DNA of 64,000 nucleotides from Sphingopyxis panaciterrulae (lineage in GTDB: Bacteria > Pseudomonadota > Alphaproteobacteria > Sphingomonadales > Sphingomonadaceae). Below, piece after piece: positions 57,861-64,000 of this stretch (position 1 is the first letter of the stretch; each line of letters begins with the position of its first letter). The stretch lies in assembly GCF_014199295.1 (NCBI RefSeq), contig NZ_JACIJH010000004.1, positions 1 to 64,000 on the forward strand, written 5' to 3'. The notes under the pieces are model-generated. The model was not told the origin of the DNA. It was given only the letters and a program-made list of their open reading frames with translations, and ran no database searches. The position numbers and the translations under genes were made by a program.

Positions 57861-59882
57861 TTAATCGAGCAATTTGAACCTTATCGCCGCCCCGCCCCCC
57901 GGCGCGAGGGCGAGCGGCAATGTGTCGGCGCGCGTCACGATCCGCTTGCCGATCGCCAGCGCCTCGGGGTTGGTGCGGTAATCGGCCCCCGGCGCGTCGG
58001 CATAGATCTGCGCCTCATACCGCTTGCCCGGCGCCAGGAAGGACAGCGGCTGGCTCAGATCGCGCGCCTCCTCGTCGCCGATCGCACCCAGATACCAGTC
58101 GCCGCCGCCGCGCGCCTGCCGCGCGACGACGACATAGTCGCCGATTGCGCCCTGCAGCGTCTTCGATGTCTCCCAGTCGGTCGGCACGTCGCGGATGAAC
58201 CGAAAGGCATCGGGACGCGCCTCGTAATTTTCGGGCAGGTCGGCCGCCATCTGGATCGGCGAATAGACGACGACATATTCGGCAAGCTGTGTCGCCAGCG
58301 TCGACTGGACGCGCCGCGTCAGTTCCTTGCCGCCGCGCGCGATGTCGAAGATGCCCGGCGTGAAATCCATCGGCCCGCCGAGCAGCCGGGTGAAGGGCAA
58401 TATCGTCATATGCTCGGGCGGGTTGGTCGGATTGCCCCAGGCGTTGAACTCCTGCCCGCGCGCGCCCTCGCGGCTGACCCAGTTCGGCCAGGTGCGGCGC
58501 AGCCCCGTGTCCTTGACCGGCTCGTGCGTGTCGATGGCGATATGATATTGCGCCGCGCGCTTCACCACGTCGAGATGATGGCGCACCGCATATTGGCCCG
58601 CGAACCATTGCGGCCCGCCGTCGCCGTCGACGATCGTGCCGCTCGGGCGAACATAGCCGGTCTTGACCACCGACACGCCGTGATCGGCATAGAGTTTCAG
58701 CGCACCATCAAGCTGCCGCGCATAATTTTCGATCGCCCCCGCGGTCTCGTTATGCCCGATCAGCTTCACCCCCTTCGCTTTCCCGTAGCGGGCGATCGCG
58801 TCGATGTCGAAATCGGGATAAGCCTCGGTGAAGCTGAACTTGTCGCCGTTCGCGGTCCAGTCGCCGTCCCAGCCCTTGTTCCAGCCTTCGACCAGCACGC
58901 CGTCGAAGCCGTATTTCGCCGCGAAATCCATATAATGCTTCACATTGGCGGTGTTGGCGCCATGCTTCGGCCCGCTCGCCCAGGTCGATTTATCGAGGTG
59001 CATCTCCCACCAGATGCCGACATATTTGCCGGGCTTGAACCATTGGCCGATGTCGGGAAGCTTGTTCGGTTCGTTGAGGTTCAGCGTGATGCGGCTGTCG
59101 GCGAGCGCGCCGGGGCTGTCGCCGACCAGCACGGTGCGCCACGGCGTCGCGAACGGCCCCGTCTTCTTCGCCAGCGTCCCGTCGGGCCACGGCATCAGCC
59201 ACGCCGAATAGCCGCCCGCGCCGTCGCCCGCGAGCAGCATCGACGGGAAATCGACCAGCGCCGCCTCGTGGAAACTCAGATAGAGGCCGTTGTCGCCCTT
59301 CAGCGTCAGCGGCGTCTCCGCCAGCGTGACGCGCCGCGCGTCGCTCTCCTTGTAGAGATATTCGTCGCGGTCGACGCCGAGCGCCTCGTACCACCACGCC
59401 CGATAGGCGCCGACGGTGCGGAACTGGCTGTGGTCGGCGGTCACCGCCACCGCCTGCCCTGCCGGAATGCCCGCATAGTCATAGCGAAAGCCGAAGCCGT
59501 CGTCGAACAGGCGAAAGGTCACGCCGACCGCTTGGCTGAGCGGGGTATCGCCCGCCAGCGTGACCTTCAGCTCGCTATGCTTGTCGCGGATCAGCCGCTG
59601 CTCGCCCCACGGCTGTTCCCATGTCGTGTCCGACGCGCTGCGCGCGGTGCTGGTGATCGCGGTGTAGCGCGGGTCGGCCTCGCCCGCGAAGGCGAGCCCG
59701 AGCCGCGACGGCGCGATCACCTCCGTCCCGCCGCGCGTCACCGCATAGAGCGCCCGGCCGTCCGCCACCGACACGCACAGCTCCAGCACCGCGCCGGGCG
59801 AACGCACGCATTCGCGCGCCGCCGCGGGGGTCGCCATCGCGAGCATCGACAGGCCGAGCAACAGGGTGGTTTTCGGGGTCAT
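57861..59882 (-). CDS. glycoside hydrolase family 97 (alpha-glucosidase-like)
   Basis: A 673-residue exported enzyme with a signal peptide ending MATPAAA. The beta-sandwich N domain (about 25-270) is followed by a TIM barrel (about 275-560) and a C-terminal sheet. GH97 marks include YVGIWWEMHLDKSTW, KLIGHNETAGAIENY, VSVVKTGYVRP, HEPVKDTGLRRTWPNWVSREGARGQEF and LGGPMDFTPGIFD. The Glu residues in HEP and EGARGQE, with Thr-Gly instead of an Asp nucleophile in VVKTGYV, point to the inverting SusB-like branch, acting on starch-type oligosaccharides; this is inference. It closes a cluster with two halogenase-family genes and a cupin gene, a common TonB-receptor-linked sugar locus. Confidence 0.92.
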   Translation of the reverse strand: MTPKTTLLLGLSMLAMATPAAARECVRSPGAVLELCVSVADGRALYAVTRGGTEVIAPSRLGLAFAGEADPRYTAITSTARSASDTTWEQPWGEQRLIRDKHSELKVTLAGDTPLSQAVGVTFRLFDDGFGFRYDYAGIPAGQAVAVTADHSQFRTVGAYRAWWYEALGVDRDEYLYKESDARRVTLAETPLTLKGDNGLYLSFHEAALVDFPSMLLAGDGAGGYSAWLMPWPDGTLAKKTGPFATPWRTVLVGDSPGALADSRITLNLNEPNKLPDIGQWFKPGKYVGIWWEMHLDKSTWASGPKHGANTANVKHYMDFAAKYGFDGVLVEGWNKGWDGDWTANGDKFSFTEAYPDFDIDAIARYGKAKGVKLIGHNETAGAIENYARQLDGALKLYADHGVSVVKTGYVRPSGTIVDGDGGPQWFAGQYAVRHHLDVVKRAAQYHIAIDTHEPVKDTGLRRTWPNWVSREGARGQEFNAWGNPTNPPEHMTILPFTRLLGGPMDFTPGIFDIARGGKELTRRVQSTLATQLAEYVVVYSPIQMAADLPENYEARPDAFRFIRDVPTDWETSKTLQGAIGDYVVVARQARGGGDWYLGAIGDEEARDLSQPLSFLAPGKRYEAQIYADAPGADYRTNPEALAIGKRIVTRADTLPLALAPGGGAAIRFKLLD

Positions 59883-59909
59883 GGGGCGTTTCTCTTTGCT
59901 GGGGAAGGA

Positions 59910-60944
59910 TCAGGACCGGAAGGCGGCGGCGAGCCGGCGGCGCAGATCGGCGCGCTCGCCCGGCCGCATCGCGCCGAGCGCGCCGCGCAGGCTTTCGGGA
60001 ATATGGCCGGCCGATGTTTCGGGATCGCCGAACACATGCGCCTCGAACATCGTCCGCCAATAGGCGCGCGCGCCAGGCTGCAGATCCCGGAGCGCGAGCA
60101 GCGCGGCGAGGAAGACATGGTACGGCTCGTCATCGCCGCCCCACCAGTAGTTGACCATCGCGTTGAACGGACCCAGCGACGTCACATGATGCCACCAGTA
60201 ACGCGGCAGGAACAGTGCATCGCCGGCCTCGATCCACGCGACGCGCGCCGCCGCCATCGCCTCGCGGAACCGCGGAAAACGCTCGAAATCGGGCATCTCG
60301 GGGTCGGCAAGCGACAAGGGCGGCGGATTGCCGAGCGGCCCGATATAAAGGTTCGCGACCTGCTCGGGTGGGAAGAGCAGGAAGCGTCGCCGCCCCGCGA
60401 TCACGCAGGCGAGATTATGATCGCGGTCGTTATGCGTCTGCGTCCTGACCGCGCCGCCCAGCCACAGCTTCGGCCCGATATCGGCGGACAGCAGCGGCAT
60501 CGGGTTCTGCGCCACGAAATCGGGCATCGCCTCGGCGAGCGGGAGCATCTGGATCGCTGCGGTCGGCGCATCCTCGCGCCCCTCCAGCGCCGCGATCCGC
60601 GCCAGCGCCTCGCGCAGCGGCACGCGGCGTTTGGTGAAGCTGAACTCGCGCATGTCGGCGCGATAGGCGAAGCGTCCCTTCGACCGCGCGGATGCCTCCA
60701 TCAGCGGCACCGGCGCGCCGCGGTCGAGCCCCGCCAGATAGCTTGTCAGGTGGCCGGGCGACGCGCGCCCGGCCGCCAGTGCGACCCAGTCGTCGAAGAG
60801 CCCCTTCAGCACGACGGGATGTCCGGCCGCGACGATAGCGGCGAAATCGGCGGGCGCCGGCACGCGGCGGACCGCGACGCGCGGTGACGCATCGAGCGGC
60901 GACGGCGCCGCCGGCGGCGGGTCGAGACGCGTCGGCTCAGCCAC
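59910..60944 (-). CDS. cupin-like (JmjC-related, PASS1-like) domain protein
   Basis: A 344-residue protein of the cupin_8 family related to JmjC hydroxylases. The metal-site pattern H-x-D is represented by THNDRDHNLAC, and the distal His by LPRYWWHHVTSLG. The segment PVVLKGLFDDW is the usual N-terminal start of this family. It begins with GTG at 60944, overlapping the end of the halogenase-like gene by eight bases. In sphingomonads and Caulobacter such genes sit beside tryptophan-halogenase genes in TonB-receptor loci. Its substrate is unknown. Confidence 0.82.
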   Translation of the reverse strand: MAEPTRLDPPPAAPSPLDASPRVAVRRVPAPADFAAIVAAGHPVVLKGLFDDWVALAAGRASPGHLTSYLAGLDRGAPVPLMEASARSKGRFAYRADMREFSFTKRRVPLREALARIAALEGREDAPTAAIQMLPLAEAMPDFVAQNPMPLLSADIGPKLWLGGAVRTQTHNDRDHNLACVIAGRRRFLLFPPEQVANLYIGPLGNPPPLSLADPEMPDFERFPRFREAMAAARVAWIEAGDALFLPRYWWHHVTSLGPFNAMVNYWWGGDDEPYHVFLAALLALRDLQPGARAYWRTMFEAHVFGDPETSAGHIPESLRGALGAMRPGERADLRRRLAAAFRS

Positions 60945-62400
60945 GCCGGGCGATCCGCGCCAGCATCGCATCGTGCGTCGGCTGGCGCAGCACCTGCTCG
61001 CGCACGAAGCCCAGCATCGCGCGGAAATGCGCCGCCGCCGTCTCGTCCGCCAGCCGGTCGGCAGACGGCCGCCAGCCCTCGGGCACCACGCCCAGCCCGG
61101 TGAGCAGCGCCCGCCACGCGTCGGGCGGCAGGCTCTCCCCCTCCTGCGGCGCGATCTCGCCGCGAGCGCGGAACAGCGCGATCAGATGCGCCAGCTCGAC
61201 CGAGCGCGGCAGCGCCCGCGCCGTGTCCCAGAAGGCGCCCGCATGGCGCTGCAAGGCAAAATAGGCGACCTCGAAATCGCGCACCCGCGCGACGTGCATC
61301 GTCATCAGCCGGTTATACTCGGCGCGCCGCGCCGCCATCGCCCCGTCCGCCGGAAAACAGGCGATCAGATGAACGAGCCCAAGCTGCAACCCGTGCAGCG
61401 CGAAGCCGTGCAGCGGATCGAACGCCGCCGCCGCCTCGCCGACACCCACGACGTTCGCGGTCCACGGCCGGCTGGCAGCGCCCGGCGCCACCCCCCGGAC
61501 AGCCACCGCCTCCAGTTCCAGCCCGCTCGCCGCCGCCGCCGCGCGCAGCGCCTCTTCATCGCTCGCATCCCGCCAGACATGCGCGACATGCACATGCGTC
61601 AGCGCCGGATAGAGGCCGGTCCAGCCGTCCGCCCCCGCGCGCACCTCCGCACAGGGCGGCACCGTCGCCCCGCGCGGCGCCAGCGCGGTCAGCATCCGGT
61701 CGCCCGGCGCATCCCAGCCCTCGAACGCTTCGCCCAGCGCTCCGCGCAGCAGCGCGCCCTCGCGCGTCGCATCGACGAACAGCGCCGCCTCGACCCGCGT
61801 CCCGTCGTCGAGGCGCAGCGCCGCAATCCCCGCGCCGTCACGCTCGGCCGCGACCGCGCCCGCCTCGAACACCCGCACCCCCAGATGCGCCGCAATCGCC
61901 TTCAGGCTCTTCGCATAGCCGGCGGCGGGCAGGTGATAGCCGTAATCGGCGCGGCCATAGCGCGCGCTCGCCGCATCGGGCAGGAACAGCCGCCCCTGCC
62001 GCGCCGCGGTCGCGGTCAGCGAGAAATCGTCGAGCCCGGCGCCCAGCCCCCGATGCCGCGCCTTCACCCAGTGGGGAAAGAAATCCTCCCCCGCGACGGC
62101 GGTGCCGATCCCGCCGTGCGCGAGCAGCAGCGGCGCCTGCCCCGCCCCGCTCGCGTCGCCGATGCTCTGCCCCAGCGTGAAGGCGCCGCGCGCCGTGCGC
62201 AGCAGCGCCGCCTCGTCGATGCCGATCCGCGCGTGCAGCGCCTCGATCCCCGGCCACGCGCGCCAGACGTCGCCCGGCGCCGCGTCGCCGGGCAGCGCCA
62301 CCGCGCACACCTCGACCCCCCCCGGCGCCAGCGCGCGCCGCAGCGCCGCCGCCGTCAGCCACAGCGGCGCATCGCGCCCGAGGATGGCGACGACGCTCAT
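60937..62400 (-). CDS. tryptophan-halogenase-like protein with degenerate FAD motif
   Basis: A 487-residue divergent member of the tryptophan halogenase family. The body is recognisable: GQSIGDAS, GEDFFPHWVKARHRGL, YGRADYGYHLPAAGYAKSL, LFVDATREGALL, VGVGEAAAAFDPLHGFALHGLQLGL and the C-terminal MTMHVARVRDFEVAYFALQRH. The N-terminal GxGxxG loop is replaced by ILGRDAPLWLTAAAL, and the Lys and WxWxIP motifs of active halogenases are absent. It is probably not a flavin halogenase; a role as partner of the intact enzyme is an inference. The start overlaps the end of that gene (ATGA), and its own end overlaps the cupin gene. Confidence 0.8.
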   Translation of the reverse strand: MSVVAILGRDAPLWLTAAALRRALAPGGVEVCAVALPGDAAPGDVWRAWPGIEALHARIGIDEAALLRTARGAFTLGQSIGDASGAGQAPLLLAHGGIGTAVAGEDFFPHWVKARHRGLGAGLDDFSLTATAARQGRLFLPDAASARYGRADYGYHLPAAGYAKSLKAIAAHLGVRVFEAGAVAAERDGAGIAALRLDDGTRVEAALFVDATREGALLRGALGEAFEGWDAPGDRMLTALAPRGATVPPCAEVRAGADGWTGLYPALTHVHVAHVWRDASDEEALRAAAAASGLELEAVAVRGVAPGAASRPWTANVVGVGEAAAAFDPLHGFALHGLQLGLVHLIACFPADGAMAARRAEYNRLMTMHVARVRDFEVAYFALQRHAGAFWDTARALPRSVELAHLIALFRARGEIAPQEGESLPPDAWRALLTGLGVVPEGWRPSADRLADETAAAHFRAMLGFVREQVLRQPTHDAMLARIARRG

Positions 62401-63941
62401 GCCGCGCTCGCCATGCCGGGCAGCACGACGCCCTCGGCCGCGCAAGTGCCCGCGATATAGTCGGCGAGCGGCGTCATCTCGGCGGCGTTGATCGCGATCC
62501 GCTCCGCCAGCTCGTCGAGCCGCCGCTGCAATTCGGGCAGCGGCAGCCGCTCGGCGAGCGGGCTGCAGGCGCGCGGCACGATCCCCTGCCCCTCGAACAC
62601 CGACAGCCAGCTATCGCGCGAAAAGAGGCCGAGCGCATAGTCGGGCGCGATCGCACTTTCGCGATACAGCGCGATCTTGTGCGCCAGGCTGTCGGGCAGC
62701 GTCATGTGGCGCAGATGGTCCCACAGCGGCTCGCCCTCGCGCGCGTTCGCCGCATAGTGGAGGACGATGAAATCGCGGGTGCGGTCGTAATGGATCTCGA
62801 ACAATCGGTTGAACTCGGCGCGCAGCCGCGCATCGACCTTGTCCCCGCGGCGCGGCATCAGCGCCGCCAGGTCGGTCACCGCCGCCTGGATCAGGAAGAT
62901 GCTCGTCGATTCGAGCGGCTCCAGGAACCCGCTCGACAGGCCGATCGCCGCGACATTGCCCGCCCAGCCCGCGCCACGCCGCCCGGCCTGAAAGCGCAGC
63001 AGCCGCGGCTCGCCCCGCGCCGCGCCGTCGATCGCGCCGCGCAAAGTGCGCTCGGCCTCCTCCTCGCTGCAAAAGCCGCTGGCGAAGACATGGCCGTTGC
63101 CGGTGCGATGCTGAAGCGGGATGCGCCAGGTCCAGCCGCCGCGCTGCGCGGTGCAGCGGGTCAGCGGGATCAGCGGCGCCGTCCCCTCGCACGCCAGCGC
63201 CAGCGCGCGGTCGCACGGCAGCCATTCGCTCCAGTCGCGCCACGGTACCCCCAGCGTCTGCCCGAGCAGCAGCGAGCGGAATCCCGAACAGTCGACGAAC
63301 AGGTCGCCCGCGACCTCCGCGCCCGATTCCAGCGTCAGCGCCGCGACGTCGCCGCTCTCGCCGTCGCGCGCAACGTCGACGACCTGACCCTCCATCCGCC
63401 GCACCCCGCGCGCGGTCGCCCACTGGCGCAGGTGCCGCGCATAGAGGCCGGCGTCGAAATGATAGGCATAGGCATAGGCCGAGCGGATCGACGCCGGGTC
63501 TTCGCCCGGATGCTCGAAGGCGGCGGCGCGGCCCGCCGCGACCGCGAAGCTGTAGGCCTGAAGCGACCGCGTATCGCTGCCCGCCAGCCGCGCCCGCGCA
63601 TGGTGATGCTGGAAATCGGCGCCCGCCCAGCGCTCGCCGAAGGTGCCGAAGGGGTGGATATAACGCTCGCCCGCGCGGCCCCAGCCGACGAACTCGATGC
63701 CGATCTTGAAGCTCGCCATCGTCGCGCGCATGAACTCGGCCTCGTCGAGGCCCAGCATGTCGTTGAAATCCTTGATATGCGGCAGCGTCGCCTCGCCGAC
63801 CCCGACCGTGCCGATGGCATCGGATTCGATCAGCGTGATGTCGTAATCGGCGGCGGGCAGCAGCCGCGCCAGCCCGGCCGCCGCCATCCAGCCCGCGGTG
63901 CCGCCGCCCAATATGACGATCCGATAGGGGCTGTCCGTCAT
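62397..63941 (-). CDS. tryptophan halogenase family flavoprotein
   Basis: A 514-residue flavin-dependent halogenase-like enzyme. The FAD loop GGGTAG is at residues 12-17, the catalytic Lys is Lys79 in ASFKIGIEFVGW, the WxWxIP motif is GGWTWRIPLQHRTG and the substrate-proximal Glu lies in GFLEPLESTSIFLIQ. All residues needed for FAD and hypohalous acid chemistry are visible. Nevertheless members of this family inside sphingomonad sugar loci have no proven halogenation role. The gene precedes and overlaps the degenerate paralogue. A TonB receptor gene would be expected just beyond the window. Confidence 0.9.
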   Translation of the reverse strand: MTDSPYRIVILGGGTAGWMAAAGLARLLPAADYDITLIESDAIGTVGVGEATLPHIKDFNDMLGLDEAEFMRATMASFKIGIEFVGWGRAGERYIHPFGTFGERWAGADFQHHHARARLAGSDTRSLQAYSFAVAAGRAAAFEHPGEDPASIRSAYAYAYHFDAGLYARHLRQWATARGVRRMEGQVVDVARDGESGDVAALTLESGAEVAGDLFVDCSGFRSLLLGQTLGVPWRDWSEWLPCDRALALACEGTAPLIPLTRCTAQRGGWTWRIPLQHRTGNGHVFASGFCSEEEAERTLRGAIDGAARGEPRLLRFQAGRRGAGWAGNVAAIGLSSGFLEPLESTSIFLIQAAVTDLAALMPRRGDKVDARLRAEFNRLFEIHYDRTRDFIVLHYAANAREGEPLWDHLRHMTLPDSLAHKIALYRESAIAPDYALGLFSRDSWLSVFEGQGIVPRACSPLAERLPLPELQRRLDELAERIAINAAEMTPLADYIAGTCAAEGVVLPGMASAA

Positions 63942-64000
63942 CGCCGCTCCATTGTCATCGAAGCGGGCCAATCCATGGCGCCCGCCCTCCCCGCATCGTC

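Overview
The window is high-GC chromosomal DNA of an alphaproteobacterium, most probably a sphingomonad of the Sphingopyxis/Sphingomonas type. The basis is gene content: SciP and MucR regulators, the order ubiG-lysC, the run nfuA-rutE-tsaB-rimI-mucR-fur-plsC-miaB-phoH, a tryptophan-halogenase/cupin/GH97 sugar cluster, a TonB-dependent receptor, and many short palindromic intergenic repeats. The genus is inferred; there is no rRNA in the window.

Layout. 1-3.2 kb is the end of an integrated element: an IS21 istB remnant, an orphan hypothetical gene, a RES/Xre toxin-antitoxin pair with a palindromic operator, and a P4-type integrase next to a tRNA-Leu. 3.4-17.1 kb is housekeeping: an NDUFA9-like protein, uppP, a glutamate synthase locus in which two secreted DUF2059 proteins lie between gltD and gltB, a glutathione transferase, ubiG and lysC. 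17.1-30.1 kb holds a YciB-like protein, katG, a 53-residue Gln/Arg-rich protein, a YezD/TonB-receptor pair probably linked to sulfur supply, a nitronate monooxygenase-like enzyme, a lipoprotein, ptsP and a GT-C-like membrane protein. 30.2-35.2 kb carries a GFA protein, yjbR, rarA, a glycosyltransferase, corC and ybeY.

35.4-39.5 kb separates ybeY from phoH. It contains a class A penicillin-binding protein, an ECF41-type sigma factor with its carboxymuconolactone-decarboxylase partner and a matching promoter, a DoxX protein and an IS5-like remnant. 39.9-46.6 kb is the conserved phoH-to-nfuA block. 46.6-50.1 kb is scarred: a 148-bp palindromic MITE-like element, a tRNA-Thr with a truncated AraC gene against its 3' end, an MFS fragment, a hemerythrin protein and a degenerate stretch.

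50.2-56.9 kb holds a 1514-residue autotransporter beside a LytTR response regulator and a LytS-type kinase. 57.0-57.7 kb has a LysR remnant and sciP. 57.9-63.9 kb is a carbohydrate cluster: GH97, a cupin-like protein, and two tryptophan-halogenase-family proteins, one of which lacks the usual FAD-binding motif.

I found no CRISPR array, rRNA or replication origin. No wholly new system is evident. The best leads are the ECF41 module with its exact promoter match, the split glutamate synthase locus, the coupled halogenase pair, the autotransporter/two-component locus, and the palindromic element at 46.6 kb.
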